A DNA stretch of 64,000 bases from Propionibacteriaceae bacterium (GCA_030538315.1 JAUNUF010000002.1:22990-86989), one strand, 5' to 3'; shown: positions 35,617 through 44,731, counted from the stretch's first letter. Made by a program: numbers and translations. The notes: generated from the sequence alone by a model not told the origin.

Positions 35617-35742
35617 GCGCCTGCCTTAAGTGGGGAGGCCTGCGCTATAGGGCAGGCAACCCCACGTAAGGCAGGCGCAATCGCCAGTAACGCAGGCCAA
35701 ACAGATTTGGGCAGGCACCGCTGAACAAGGCAGGCGCGTGGC
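35617..35742. repeat. Intergenic inverted word array B
   Basis: The gap after the DUF2089 gene contains a near-perfect hairpin: 35617-35645 pairs with 35650-35678 at 25 of 29 positions around a 4-base loop. The core word, GTAAGGCAGGCGC or its complement, then recurs in degenerate direct copies near 35687, 35709 and 35729. No coding potential. Same architecture as arrays at 13.25, 46.14 and 49.25 kb but a different word. Confidence 0.75.
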
Positions 35743-35787
35743 CACCGACCCGCCCAGCCCATCGGGTGGTACAACGAGCACACGTGA

Positions 35788-35820
35788 AGGGGCCGCCGTC
35801 GGAGATCGACGGCGGCCCCT
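35788..35820. terminator. Terminator hairpin at greA 3' end
   Basis: A perfect 14-bp GC-rich stem with a 5-base loop (35788-35801 with 35807-35820), 15 bases beyond the greA stop. No strong T tract on either side; probably serves both converging units. Confidence 0.85.
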
Positions 35821-35835
35821 CAGCATTGCGGTAGG

Positions 35836-36339
35836 TCAGAGGACGGAGACGTCCTTGATGACGACCATCAACTCCTTGCCGTTGGGGGCGGTGTAGCGCA
35901 CCTCGTCGCCCACCTTCGCGCCAAGAATGGCGGAACCCATGGGGGATTGCGGGGAGTAGACGGTGTACTCCACCGAATCATCAGTGCCCAGCACCTCGCG
36001 GGAACCCAGCAGGAACGTATCCGTGTCGTCATCGTCGCCGTCGTAGGCGACCGTGATGACCTTGCCGGGCGCCACTTCATCCTTGGCACCTTCCGGCTCG
36101 CCCACCTGGGCGCGGCGCAGGATGTCTTCCAGTTGGCGGATGCGACCTTCCATCTGGCCCTGCTCCTCGCGGGCTGCGTGGTAGCCGCCGTTCTCGGAAA
36201 GGTCGCCCTCTTCGCGGGCAGCAGCGATCCGTGCGCTCACATCTTCGCGGCCCACGGTCCTGAGCTCGTTCAACTCGGCCTCGAGCTTGTCATAGGCCTC
36301 TTGGGTGAGCCACACCACATCAGTAGCTGTTTCGGACAT
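35836..36339 (-). CDS. greA: Transcription elongation factor GreA
   Basis: Stimulates RNA cleavage by backtracked RNA polymerase. 167 residues: N-terminal coiled coil (about 10-80) with the acidic tip GDLSENGGYHAAREEQG, then the C-terminal FKBP-like domain (VEYTVYSPQSPMGSAILGAK). TATTCT (36346-36351) ends 6 bases before the ATG. Next to DUF4307 and mca, as in mycobacteria. Confidence 0.96.
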   Translation of the reverse strand: MSETATDVVWLTQEAYDKLEAELNELRTVGREDVSARIAAAREEGDLSENGGYHAAREEQGQMEGRIRQLEDILRRAQVGEPEGAKDEVAPGKVITVAYDGDDDDTDTFLLGSREVLGTDDSVEYTVYSPQSPMGSAILGAKVGDEVRYTAPNGKELMVVIKDVSVL

Positions 36340-36351
36340 TTCGCAAGAATA

Positions 36352-36762
36352 TCAGCCAGCCACGCGGCAACCCTCAATCCGAATGGCCGTGGCTTCCTTG
36401 ATTGTCTTCAGCGTGACGTCGACAACGGTGAGCTTTTCGGTGCCGGGCGGGATCTCGACGATATGCTCAGCCACCTTCTCGTAGCTTTCCGCCTGTGCAT
36501 ACAGGCGACACTCTGCCGCGTCCGCCGGGTTCTTCCGCTGCACCACGATCTCCGCCGTGATCTCGGATGCGGACGGCACCTCGAAGCCGCGGATCTGTGC
36601 GACCACCGGCGGGTTGGAGTTGCGCAACCCCGTGATGGTCACCAGCACGATGGCCACCAGGATGGCGACGGTGGCAAGGCCTCCCAGCAGATAATCGGCG
36701 GGGCTTGCTTTGGGGTAGCGGGCCTTGATGCGGGCTTCGTCGGTGGCGTTTGGGGTGGTCAC
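36352..36762 (-). CDS. DUF4307 membrane protein
   Basis: 136 residues. One membrane segment (about 27-47, LLGGLATVAILVAIVLVTITG) followed by an extracytoplasmic domain with two cysteines (AECRLYAQ and IEGCRVAG) that may form a disulfide. DUF4307 is a conserved actinobacterial family located beside greA and mca; function unknown. GTG 36762 is chosen because CACAAT (36770-36775) lies 7 bases upstream and the product then starts MTTPNATDE; ATG 36771 is the alternative. Confidence 0.82.
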   Translation of the reverse strand: MTTPNATDEARIKARYPKASPADYLLGGLATVAILVAIVLVTITGLRNSNPPVVAQIRGFEVPSASEITAEIVVQRKNPADAAECRLYAQAESYEKVAEHIVEIPPGTEKLTVVDVTLKTIKEATAIRIEGCRVAG

Positions 36763-36811
36763 GCACCCCATTGTGCCCTGAGACGTGCCGCCGATGAGCG
36801 GGGGGTCGCGG

Positions 36812-36817
36812 CACAAT
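36812..36817 (+). promoter_or_regulatory. Leaderless-type -10 (CACAAT) of mca
   Basis: CACAAT ends 7 bases before the mca ATG. The divergent DUF4307 gene uses the same hexamer, CACAAT at 36770-36775 on the minus strand, also 7 bases from its start, so the two form matched divergent promoters. Confidence 0.5.
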
Positions 36818-36824
36818 ACCTCCC

Positions 36825-37721
36825 ATGTCCACGTCCGGAGCGCCCCAGTTGCGGTTGTTGCACGTCCACGCCCACCCCGACGACGAGTCGAGCAAGGGTG
36901 CGGCCACCACGGCGAAGTATGTCGCCGAAGGGGTGGAGGTCATGGTGGTCACCTGTACAGGAGGTGAGCGCGGCTCGGTGCTCAACCCGAAGCTGGCCGA
37001 CGACCCCGAGGTGCAGCGCAACATCACCCAGATCCGCCGCGACGAGATGGCGCGGGCGCGAGACATCCTCGGCATCCAACAGGTGTGGCTGGGGTTCGTC
37101 GACTCTGGCCTCCCCGAAGGCGACCCCCTTCCGCCGCTGCCCGAGGGGTGCTTCGCCCTGGAGGATCCCAAGGTGGCGGCTGGGCGCCTGGTGAAGGTCA
37201 TCCGCGAGTTCCGGCCGCACGTCATCACCACCTATGACGAGCAGGGCGGCTATCCGCACCCGGATCACATCCAGACGCATCTGATCACCGTCGAGGCGTT
37301 CAAGGCGGCGGCGGATCCGTATCAGTGGGCGGAGCACGGAACGCCGTGGCAGGCGGCGAAGTTGTACTACCACATGAGCTTCCACCGTCGGCGCTACGAG
37401 CAGCTCGAGGCCGCGATGCACGAGCACGGCCTGGAATACAGCTATCCCGTGCGGGACAACGATCCATACTCCTACGGCCGCCTCACCACGTTCGTGCCCT
37501 GCGCGGAGTATTTCCCGGTGCGCGACGAGGCCCTGCGCGCCCACGCCACGCAGATCGACCCCGACGGCCCGTGGTTCGCCGTGCCGCTCGCAATCCAGCA
37601 GGCGGGGTGGCCGACGGAGGATTACCAGCTGGTGTTGTCCAAGGTGCCCACGATGATCCCCGAGGACGACCTGTTCGCGGGCCTGCGCCCCGAGCCGCTC
37701 GTGCCGGAGTACGTGATCTAG
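36825..37721 (+). CDS. mca: Mycothiol S-conjugate amidase
   Basis: 298-residue PIG-L/LmbE-fold zinc amidase that cleaves mycothiol conjugates in detoxification. Zinc motif LHVHAHPDDESSKGAATTAK near the N-terminus and YPHPDHIQTHLITVEAF near 145; the HPDDE Asp is the catalytic base. Closely related to MshB, but the GGERGSVLNPKL and long C-terminal region fit Mca, and it lies next to DUF4307/greA as in mycobacteria. Its stop shares 4 bases with the convergent rhomboid gene. Confidence 0.93.
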   Translation: MSTSGAPQLRLLHVHAHPDDESSKGAATTAKYVAEGVEVMVVTCTGGERGSVLNPKLADDPEVQRNITQIRRDEMARARDILGIQQVWLGFVDSGLPEGDPLPPLPEGCFALEDPKVAAGRLVKVIREFRPHVITTYDEQGGYPHPDHIQTHLITVEAFKAAADPYQWAEHGTPWQAAKLYYHMSFHRRRYEQLEAAMHEHGLEYSYPVRDNDPYSYGRLTTFVPCAEYFPVRDEALRAHATQIDPDGPWFAVPLAIQQAGWPTEDYQLVLSKVPTMIPEDDLFAGLRPEPLVPEYVI

Positions 37722-38317
37722 TAGCTGGTGGTCTGCCTTCTGGTGCCCGATGTGCGGGAGTGCAGCAGGTAGGCCGCCAACACACCCCCGACGGCGCCAC
37801 CCAGGTGGGCCTGCCAGCTCACGCCCGGAACGCCGGGGAAAACCCCGAGCAGCACGCCGCCGTACAGGCCGAAAACCACCACTGCGATCAGGATCTGCGA
37901 GATCTTCTTCGAGAAGATGCCACGCACCAGCAGATAGGTGAGGTAGCCGAAGATCACTCCTGAGGCGCCGGCGGTGATGCTGCCGGTGGCCGACATCACC
38001 CAGGCTGCGAGCCCGGACGTGACGGTGCTGACCACCGTCGTGACCACCCAGCGCACCGCTCCTGAGAGGTAGGTGAGCACGCCCAGCACCAGGAACGGCA
38101 CCGAGTTGCCGATCAGGTGGATCCACCCGAAGTGCAGCAGCGGCGACCACAGGATGTTGGGCAGGTCAGAGATCTGGCGAGCCTCGATGCCGTAGGCATC
38201 CAGGGAGTTGAGCGTGACCGTGTCGATGATCTCAAGCACCCACATGACGGCGAGGATGCCGCCCACCACGATCAACGCGGCGGTGAGAGGGGATCTGGCG
38301 GTGCGGGTTTCGCTCAT
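37718..38317 (-). CDS. Rhomboid family intramembrane serine protease
   Basis: 199 residues with about six membrane helices. The HFGWIHLIGNSVPFL segment gives the rhomboid His-Asn region, the catalytic Ser is in ITAGASGVIFGYLTYL (GASG), and the catalytic His is in AHLGGAVGG. Active site complete, so it should be a functional membrane protease; substrates unknown. Start ATG 38317 with GACAAT (38324-38329) 6 bases upstream. Confidence 0.9.
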   Translation of the reverse strand: MSETRTARSPLTAALIVVGGILAVMWVLEIIDTVTLNSLDAYGIEARQISDLPNILWSPLLHFGWIHLIGNSVPFLVLGVLTYLSGAVRWVVTTVVSTVTSGLAAWVMSATGSITAGASGVIFGYLTYLLVRGIFSKKISQILIAVVVFGLYGGVLLGVFPGVPGVSWQAHLGGAVGGVLAAYLLHSRTSGTRRQTTSY

Positions 38318-38468
38318 GGATCCATTGTCCCCCACCGAGTGGCCACTTCAAGGGAACTCAGGCTCGGCTGAGGGATGGCTCAGGCGTCGGTAGGGCCTGA
38401 TCCCGAGAGACTTCGGCCCGGCTGCTCCATAGGTTCGATGTCAAGGACAACTGCTGAGGGGCTGAGGA

Positions 38469-38825
38469 ATGCTGCAACGGATGATCGTCAAGGACGCGGC
38501 GAGGAACGTGACCGTGACGGTGACGCTGGTGGTGCTGATGACCCTTTCGGTGATGATGGCCACGGCCAGCGCTGGGCTGCTCGCGCGGCTCACGGGGGCC
38601 AGCGGCCGCCTCCTGACCACAGCGGATGCGCCACACGTGGCGCAGATGCACGCCGGCCCCATCGACCTCGCCGCACTGGACCACTGGGCCGCCGAAGTGC
38701 TGGACATCCTCACGGAGCTCAACGCGGAGGGCACGACGGTGGTGATGGTGACCCATGACGCCGAGGTGGCCGCCCGCACCGACCGGGTCATTGAGATGCG
38801 TGACGGGCGGGTCACAAACCTTTGA
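38469..38825 (+). pseudogene. Chimeric remnant of an ABC transporter: permease front joined to ATPase end
   Basis: 118-residue frame made of two unrelated halves. Residues 1-70 (DAARNVTVTVTLVVLMTLSV and GASGRLLTTADAPHVAQMHA) are the beginning of an FtsX-type permease with its first membrane helix; residues 78-118 (EGTTVVMVTHDAEVAARTDR and VIEMRDGRVTNL) are the end of an ABC ATPase including the switch histidine. Walker A, signature and Walker B are all absent. An in-frame deletion across two adjacent ABC genes explains it; function lost or altered. Confidence 0.75.
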
Positions 38826-38915
38826 GGGGGAAAACGTGGAGATGTCCCGCATACGGGGAGATCTGCATGTTTTCGCCGTCTGAAGATCTGCGCCAACCGG
38901 ATACGCTTGGGCACC

Positions 38916-40925
38916 ATGGTCAACCGCCTTGCCGAATCCTCCAGCGACTACCTCCGTCAGCACGCCCACCAACTCATCGACTGGTGGCAATGGTCCGACG
39001 AGGCCCTGGCCTCCGCACGCGAGCTGGACCGCCCCATCTTCCTCTCCGTTGGCTACGCGTCTTGCCACTGGTGCCACGTGATGAGCGGCGAATCGTTCGA
39101 CGACCCGGAGATCGCGCAGTTCATCAATGAGCATTTCGTGGCCATCAAGGTGGACCGCCAACAGCACCCGGATGTGGATGCCGTGTTCATGCTGGCCACC
39201 CAAGCCATGAACAACGGCGCTGGCGGCTGGCCCATGACCGCCTTCCTCACCCCGGAGGGCAAGCCCTTCTTCACCGGCACCTACTTCCCACCGGAGCCCG
39301 GGGCCGGGCAGCCGTCCTTCAGGCAGGTGCTGGAGGCCATGGCGGATGCTTGGCGCAGCCGCAAGGACAAGGTGCGCGGCTCTGCGGAGTACCTCGTCAA
39401 CGTGCTGGCCTCCCGGGAAGAAACCGTGGCGGACAAGGCGCCGGATCTCCGCAAGGCCATCGACGACGTGGAGGCTGGCTTCGACGTCATCCACGGCGGC
39501 TTCGGCACCCAGCCCAAGTTCCCCAACCCCACGCTGCTTGACGCACTGCTCGTGAAGGGAGATCCGCGCTCGCTCGAGCTCGCGCAGCGCACCCTCGAGC
39601 ACATGGCGCGCGGCGGAATCTTCGACCAGGTGGGCGGCGGCTTCCACCGCTACTCCGTGGACGCCGGCTGGGTGGTGCCGCACTTCGAGAAGATGCTCTA
39701 CGACAACGCACTCCTCCTGGGCACCTATGTGCGGGGCTGGCGCCGCACCGCAGATCACGACGCGGGCCTGCGCGCCCTCTTCGAGCGCACCGCCTACGGC
39801 ATCGTCGAGTGGCTCGAGCGTGAGATGGTCAGCGATGAAGGCGCGTTCATCTCTGCGCTCGACGCGGATTCCTGCGACATCCGCGGTGCCGTCCACGAAG
39901 GCATCTTCTACCTCTGGAACCCCGAACTCCTCGACGACGCACTCGGCGCCGAGCTGGGGGAGTGGGCCTCCGAGGTGTTCCACGTCACCAAGGGCGGCAC
40001 GTTCGAAGACGGTCTATCGACGCTGCAGCTGCGTGGTCGCCCAGATTTCGCGCGGCTTGAGGAGGTGGCCGAGAAGCTGCTGGCCGAGCGCGAGACGCGG
40101 TTCCGCCCCGCTTCGGACACCATCGTGGTGGCTGCCTGGAACGGGTGGATGATCTCCTCGTTGGTGACCGGCGCCCTCATCTTCGACGAGAAGGGCTGGC
40201 TGGAGCTGGCGCTCCGGGCGGCAGAGCATCTTGTCTCCGTGCATCTGGTGGACGACCAGCTGCGCCGCACCTCGCGCGACGGCGTGGCGGATGCCGCGCT
40301 GGGTGGCGCCGAAGACTATGGAGCGGTGGCCGAGGCCTTCGCGCTCTTGGCCGGTGCCACGGGCGACGCCGAGTGGTTGCGCCGCGCTGAGGCCCTCGTC
40401 GACGAGGCCGACGAGCTGTTCAGCCACGAGGACGGCGGGTTCTACGACGCTGTCGACACCGGCCTGTTCGAGCGGCCGCGCTCGCTGACCGACAACGTGT
40501 CGCCCAGCGGCACCTCCGCCTTGGTGGCCGCGCTGCGCATCGTCGGCACGCTCGCGGAGCGGCCCGAGCTGGTGGAGCGCGCCAACCGGGCCGCCCGCAC
40601 CACCTGGGCCACGGTGGCGGAGAACCCCCGCTTCGCCGGCGCATCGCTCGCGGATCTGCTGATCGCCGACGAGGCCCGACGGGGGCTCAAGCCCGCCGTC
40701 GCCGTCGTGGTCTCGGATGATCCGTTCAGCCAACTGGCCCGCGCCTCCTGGCGGTTGGCCCCTCCCGGCTCCTTCGTGGTCACAGCCCCCGAGGGTGCTG
40801 AGGGATGGGGATCGCACTTCGACCAGCGGCCAGACGGCTTCGTCTACGTGTGTCGCGGCACCGTCTGCTTCGATCCCGTCGATGACTACAACAATCTGAA
40901 GACTCCGCTCTGGTCTCGCGTATAG
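38916..40925 (+). CDS. Thioredoxin-domain protein of the YyaL/SPATA20 (DUF255) family
   Basis: 669 residues. N-terminal thioredoxin-like domain (about 1-165) with [20 protein letters not shown] (CHWC redox motif), followed by an (alpha/alpha)6-barrel related to N-acylglucosamine epimerases/cellulases ([20 protein letters not shown]). Conserved from bacteria to mammals with no firm biochemical role. TACGCT at 38902-38907 lies 8 bases before the ATG. In the same neighbourhood as mca in mycobacteria. Confidence 0.92.
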   Translation: MVNRLAESSSDYLRQHAHQLIDWWQWSDEALASARELDRPIFLSVGYASCHWCHVMSGESFDDPEIAQFINEHFVAIKVDRQQHPDVDAVFMLATQAMNNGAGGWPMTAFLTPEGKPFFTGTYFPPEPGAGQPSFRQVLEAMADAWRSRKDKVRGSAEYLVNVLASREETVADKAPDLRKAIDDVEAGFDVIHGGFGTQPKFPNPTLLDALLVKGDPRSLELAQRTLEHMARGGIFDQVGGGFHRYSVDAGWVVPHFEKMLYDNALLLGTYVRGWRRTADHDAGLRALFERTAYGIVEWLEREMVSDEGAFISALDADSCDIRGAVHEGIFYLWNPELLDDALGAELGEWASEVFHVTKGGTFEDGLSTLQLRGRPDFARLEEVAEKLLAERETRFRPASDTIVVAAWNGWMISSLVTGALIFDEKGWLELALRAAEHLVSVHLVDDQLRRTSRDGVADAALGGAEDYGAVAEAFALLAGATGDAEWLRRAEALVDEADELFSHEDGGFYDAVDTGLFERPRSLTDNVSPSGTSALVAALRIVGTLAERPELVERANRAARTTWATVAENPRFAGASLADLLIADEARRGLKPAVAVVVSDDPFSQLARASWRLAPPGSFVVTAPEGAEGWGSHFDQRPDGFVYVCRGTVCFDPVDDYNNLKTPLWSRV

Positions 40926-40930
40926 CTGCC

Positions 40931-40936
40931 TAGAGT
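40931..40936 (+). promoter_or_regulatory. Leaderless-type -10 (TAGAGT) of DUF1349 gene
   Basis: TAGAGT ends 6 bases before the ATG at 40943 and lies just after the YyaL stop, in a gap too short for a Shine-Dalgarno leader. Confidence 0.55.
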
Positions 40937-40942
40937 GGCGGC

Positions 40943-41521
40943 ATGGAAACACTGAACTGGTCTGCAGGCACCTGGACCACGCCGCCCGCTGAGGTCCACG
41001 AGGACGGCTCGGATCTGGTGGTGACCTGCGTCGAGAGATCCGACGCCTGGCGCATCACGTCCTACGGGTTCGAACGCTACAACGCGCACGGCCTCGTCGC
41101 GCCGCTGCCGCAGAACACCGCGATGGAGGTGGTGTTCACCTGCGATTACACCGAGCAGTTCGACCAAGCCGGCCTGTTCACCACCGCAGGCCCGGAGCTG
41201 TGGATCAAGGCCGGGGTGGAATTCGCCGACGGCCACGCCATGCTGGGCGCCGTCGTCACCAACCCGGTCTCAGATTGGTCCACGGGGCCGGTGGACGACT
41301 GGATTGGGCAGCGGGTTCGGGTGCGGGTGTCGCGCGCCGGGGATGCCATCACGGTGCGTGCCGGGCTCGACGGCGGGGAGATGCGCCTGGTGCGCCTGGC
41401 CCCGTTCCCGGAGGACGCGGAAGCCCAGGCCGGACCCTTCACCTGCGCCCCCACGCGCGCGGGCCTGACGGTCCGCTTCCACGAATGGCTACAGGGCCCG
41501 GCAGATACCTCGCTGCACTAG
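40943..41521 (+). CDS. DUF1349 concanavalin-like protein
   Basis: 192 residues, single domain of the DUF1349/YesU type: a beta-sandwich lectin/glucanase-like fold with no clear catalytic residues. Characteristic stretches are MEVVFTCDYTEQFDQAGLFT, ELWIKAGVEFADGHAMLGAV and the C-terminal AGLTVRFHEWLQGP. Cytoplasmic, no signal peptide. Carbohydrate binding is possible but unproven. Convergent with the next gene, 4-base stop overlap. Confidence 0.85.
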   Translation: METLNWSAGTWTTPPAEVHEDGSDLVVTCVERSDAWRITSYGFERYNAHGLVAPLPQNTAMEVVFTCDYTEQFDQAGLFTTAGPELWIKAGVEFADGHAMLGAVVTNPVSDWSTGPVDDWIGQRVRVRVSRAGDAITVRAGLDGGEMRLVRLAPFPEDAEAQAGPFTCAPTRAGLTVRFHEWLQGPADTSLH

Positions 41522-41955
41522 AGGAACGACAAGTCCGTCTTCGCGACGGTGTACCCCTCGGCGCGCAGATCGTCGGCAACCTCATCGGCGAACTCGCCGG
41601 GAATCACCAGCGCGTCGCCTCGCAGCGACGTGATGTCGCCGTCGTACTTGAGGATCAGGCGCTTGGGGAACCACTCCAACATGCGGGCCTGCAGCCAGGT
41701 GGGGTAGTAGCGATCCGCCACCCCGGGGATGGCATCCGGGTTGAACGCCTCGTCGAGGTCGACCTCCTCGAGGCTCTGGCCCAGGTTCTTCTCCACCAGA
41801 TATTGGTACTCGAACGGATCCATGAGGTCCTTGAACTCCCGCCACGTACCAGCGTTGTTCAGTGCGCGGCGGATGCGTGCCACGATGTGCGCCTCATCGC
41901 GGCGGGCGAAGACGGCCTCACCGAACTCGTTGTTGGTGGTGTAGAGAATCTCCAT
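41518..41955 (-). CDS. Conserved hypothetical protein, 145 residues
   Basis: Soluble acidic protein, not recognised. It begins MEILYTTNNEFGEAVFARRD and contains FEYQYLVEKNLGQSLEEVDL and a C-terminal strand LVIPGEFADEVADDL. No membrane segment, no cysteine. Ribosome-binding site GAGGATAGGG precedes the ATG. It follows the GIY-YIG-like gene by 11 bases, so they are likely co-transcribed. Confidence 0.7.
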   Translation of the reverse strand: MEILYTTNNEFGEAVFARRDEAHIVARIRRALNNAGTWREFKDLMDPFEYQYLVEKNLGQSLEEVDLDEAFNPDAIPGVADRYYPTWLQARMLEWFPKRLILKYDGDITSLRGDALVIPGEFADEVADDLRAEGYTVAKTDLSFL

Positions 41956-41966
41956 GCCCTATCCTC

Positions 41967-42602
41967 TCAGCCCGTCACCTTGATCTCGCAGTCGTCGCAC
42001 CATCCGGTGGTGAGCGGAACCTGGATGAAGCATGAGGGGCACACGAGATTCTTCGGGGCAATGCGTTCCCGGTCGTAGCGGGTGGGGGCCTTGACGGCCT
42101 TGGCCTTCGGTGCGGCCGTGCGCGTGGCGGCGGGGGCCTTGGTGGTGGTCGCCTTCGCCGGAGCTGCCTCTGGGCTCTTGATCTGGGTGAGCTTGTTTCC
42201 CATGGGGTCGAACTCCGCCACCAGCTCGCCAGCGGCGATGGCTGCATCGCCAGGCGACATCTCCATGTGCCACCAGAACGAGATCCGGTGCTCCGCCTTG
42301 AAGGCCGCGTTGATCAGGTTGTTGACCTTGGCGGGGCCGCTGTCCACCGACGACGGGCTGACGGAGGTGAAATCGCCGCGGCTGTGCGCCACCAGCGACA
42401 AGTCATCCGTGTGGCCCACGTAGATCACCTTGTCCGTGACCACCCACGCGTACACGCCCGGAGCCGCTCCCACTGAGGTGTCCACCTCGAGCTGGCAGAA
42501 GGGCCCGGCCTTCGGGGCTATGGGAATGCGGAGATCCCAATCTGCCACCTTGACCTTGCTGGGTGTGAACTCGAGATCCTTCAACTGGTCCGTATGCCGC
42601 AT
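41967..42602 (-). CDS. GIY-YIG-like domain protein with C-terminal zinc ribbon
   Basis: 211 residues from ATG 42602, with a GGAGGAAG ribosome-binding site. A GIY-YIG-type core is visible near 45-110: APGVYAWVVTDKVIYVGHTD (GVY...YVG) and an RGDF/NNLINAAF helix. A Lys/Ala/Pro-rich linker (about 140-180) leads to a four-cysteine ribbon near 187-206 (CPSC and CDDC). The layout suggests a small nuclease-like or nucleic-acid-binding protein; the usual catalytic Arg/Glu residues could not be assigned with certainty. Confidence 0.6.
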   Translation of the reverse strand: MRHTDQLKDLEFTPSKVKVADWDLRIPIAPKAGPFCQLEVDTSVGAAPGVYAWVVTDKVIYVGHTDDLSLVAHSRGDFTSVSPSSVDSGPAKVNNLINAAFKAEHRISFWWHMEMSPGDAAIAAGELVAEFDPMGNKLTQIKSPEAAPAKATTTKAPAATRTAAPKAKAVKAPTRYDRERIAPKNLVCPSCFIQVPLTTGWCDDCEIKVTG

Positions 42603-42819
42603 GGCGCTTCCTCCCACAGTGTCAGCCTCTGGGCCGACACCTGCCACGATAATCGCCCGAGGGGGGTGCCGTCATCCTGAGAGCCCCGCCCGCAGGGGAA
42701 GGCCCCGGTGGCATCTTGTACGACCTGGGTCTGATCTTTTCCTGACTTTCGGTCAGAGTCGCTCACAGGCGGCGGGCACCTATCCCTTTGGGTGTGGTCA
42801 GGCCGATATGTTTCTTCCA

Positions 42820-42839
42820 GACGCCCATTGGGGGGCGTC
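42820..42839. promoter_or_regulatory. Hairpin before the MacB-type operon
   Basis: A perfect 7-bp inverted repeat with a 6-base loop in the 260-base gap upstream of the ABC operon, 24 bases before its GTG and just ahead of a GGGGAGGG ribosome-binding site. It could be an operator or a leader hairpin. Nothing else recognisable lies in the gap. Confidence 0.35.
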
Positions 42840-42862
42840 GGGGTGTTTCTGGGGAGGGACTA

Positions 42863-43636
42863 GTGCCGCCGAAGACGAAACGACCTCCGCTGCCGGAGGT
42901 TGGTCAACCGCTCGTCCACACGCGGGATCTGAGCAAGATCTTCCGCGTGGGCGATTCGCGCGTCGTGGCACTGAACCGCGTCAACCTCACCATTCCGCGC
43001 GGCAGCTTCACCGCCGTCGTGGGCACCTCCGGCTCCGGCAAATCCACGCTGCTGAACATGCTGGGTGGCCTCGAACACCCGACGGCGGGCGAGGTCTTCG
43101 TTGCAGGCCAACCGCTGCACAGGTTCAGCCAATCCGAGCTGGTGACCTACCGCCGCGAGCAGGTGGGCTTCATCTTCCAGTCCTTCAACCTCCTGCCGCA
43201 GCTCACCGCGCTTGACAATGTGGCCCTGCCGCTCAGCTTCCGCGGCATCCCGAAGAGCGCTCGTCAGGCCCGCGCCCGTGCTGTGCTCAACCAGCTGGGG
43301 TTGGCCAAGCACATGCACCACAAGCCCGGCCAGATGTCTGGTGGTCAGCAGCAGCGCGTCGGCATCGCCCGTGCCCTGGCCATCCAGCCCACGCTGGTGT
43401 TCGCGGACGAGCCCACGGGCAACCTGGATTCCCGCACCTCCGAGGAAACCCTCAACCTGTTCCGAGCGGTGATCCGCAAGTTCCAGCAGACCTGGATCAT
43501 GGTCACCCATGACAGGCATCTCGCGTCCTTCGCTGACACGATCGTCAGCATTGGGGACGGACGCATCACAGATATCACCCAGACCGAACACGCACAGACG
43601 GCGCCCGCCGTCGCCAACCAGAAGGTCATGCCATGA
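42863..43636 (+). CDS. ABC transporter ATPase, MacB/LolD type
   Basis: 257 residues. Walker A VVGTSGSGKST, Q-loop FIFQSFNLLPQL, signature MSGGQQQRVGIARAL, Walker B LVFADEPTGNLDS and switch His in MVTHDRHLASFADT. This is the LolD/MacB subfamily that drives mechanotransmission rather than classic transport. The GTG start has a strong GGGGAGGG site; the upstream in-frame start at 42788 lies in the promoter region. Overlaps the adaptor gene by 4 bases; three-gene operon with permease. Confidence 0.95.
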   Translation: MPPKTKRPPLPEVGQPLVHTRDLSKIFRVGDSRVVALNRVNLTIPRGSFTAVVGTSGSGKSTLLNMLGGLEHPTAGEVFVAGQPLHRFSQSELVTYRREQVGFIFQSFNLLPQLTALDNVALPLSFRGIPKSARQARARAVLNQLGLAKHMHHKPGQMSGGQQQRVGIARALAIQPTLVFADEPTGNLDSRTSEETLNLFRAVIRKFQQTWIMVTHDRHLASFADTIVSIGDGRITDITQTEHAQTAPAVANQKVMP

Positions 43637-44724
43637 AGATGATCCACCGCCTGATGCTCGTGCTGATGATGGTCTTCAGCCTCAGCCTCATCCCCCTCAG
43701 CAGCGCTGCGGGCGATCCCACCGACGGTGGGGTGCTCGGTGAGGGCGGCTCCAGCGGGTCCGGTGGCTCCGGCGGCGGTGGCGGTGGGGGCGTCGTCGAC
43801 CCTGGCGGCGGTGGCGGGGGCGCAGTGCCCGGCCTCTCGACGCCGCGCGTGATCCTCTCCGGCTTCACCACCAACCCTGAGGTCGTGCAGGCGGGTCAGG
43901 ATTTCCAGGTCACGTTCACGCTCCGCAACACCTCCACCCGCACGCGAGTGCAGAACATGAAGATCACGCTGTCGTCAGCTGACAACGCGTTCCTGCCCGC
44001 GAACGGCTCCTCGTCGATGTTCCTGCGCCGCATCGGTGCGGATCAGGTGGAGGCCGGCACCATGAACTTCCACTCGCTGCCTTCGCTGGAGGAGCGGCCC
44101 TATCAGATGGTGATCAGCGTCGAGTACGAAGACACCCAGGCCAACGCCTACTCCACGCAGGAGACCGTCTCGGTGCCCGTGAAGCAGAACATCCGCGCAG
44201 ATGCCTCCGTGCCCCAGCTCACCCCGCCGCAGCTCATGCTCGGTCAGGAGGCGTCCCTCACGTTCAACATCTTCAACCAGGGCAAGACGAAGCTCTACAA
44301 CGCCAAGGCCACCATCAAGGAAGGCCAACCGGTGACCGCGCCAGAGGTGTTCATCGGCACCATCGAACCCGGCACCTCGGGTGCTGTCGACATGACGGTC
44401 ATGGCCGCGGAAGAGGCGGCAGGCCCGGTCACCATCACCGTGTCCTACGAGGATGTCGACGGCAAGGTCTCCACCATGGACAAGACAGTTGAGGTGGCCG
44501 TCATGCCGCCCATGCCCATGGAGGAGCCCGGCATGTGGGAGGAGCCCCCGATGGAGGAAGGGGGCTTCCCGTGGGTGCCCGTGCTCGTGGGCGCTGGCCT
44601 CCTGGGCCTGTTCGTGATCATCGCGCTCGTGGTGCGCGGCCGCCGTCGCAAGCGCCGCGAGGCCGAGGATCTGGAATCGCTGGCCGCGCTGGGCGATCCG
44701 CTGATCACGCCAGACGCCAACTGA
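43633..44724 (+). CDS. Secreted/membrane adaptor with CARDB-like domains (ABC partner)
   Basis: 363 residues. Signal peptide (about 1-25, LVLMMVFSLSLIPLSSAAG), a long Gly/Ser-rich linker (about 32-62), two beta-sandwich domains of CARDB/COG1361 type (about 70-185, VVQAGQDFQVTFTLRNTSTR; and 195-290, LGQEASLTFNIFNQGKTKLY), a Met/Pro/Glu-rich stretch, one C-terminal membrane segment (about 315-336) and a basic cytoplasmic tail. It sits between the ATPase and the permease, so it is probably the extracytoplasmic adaptor of that ABC system. Confidence 0.82.
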   Translation: MKMIHRLMLVLMMVFSLSLIPLSSAAGDPTDGGVLGEGGSSGSGGSGGGGGGGVVDPGGGGGGAVPGLSTPRVILSGFTTNPEVVQAGQDFQVTFTLRNTSTRTRVQNMKITLSSADNAFLPANGSSSMFLRRIGADQVEAGTMNFHSLPSLEERPYQMVISVEYEDTQANAYSTQETVSVPVKQNIRADASVPQLTPPQLMLGQEASLTFNIFNQGKTKLYNAKATIKEGQPVTAPEVFIGTIEPGTSGAVDMTVMAAEEAAGPVTITVSYEDVDGKVSTMDKTVEVAVMPPMPMEEPGMWEEPPMEEGGFPWVPVLVGAGLLGLFVIIALVVRGRRRKRREAEDLESLAALGDPLITPDAN

Positions 44725-44731
44725 GCCCACC

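Noticed and set aside
38358-39983. A 541-codon minus-strand frame opposite the YyaL-like gene.
   Set aside because: Antisense shadow; no start signal or family-like sequence.
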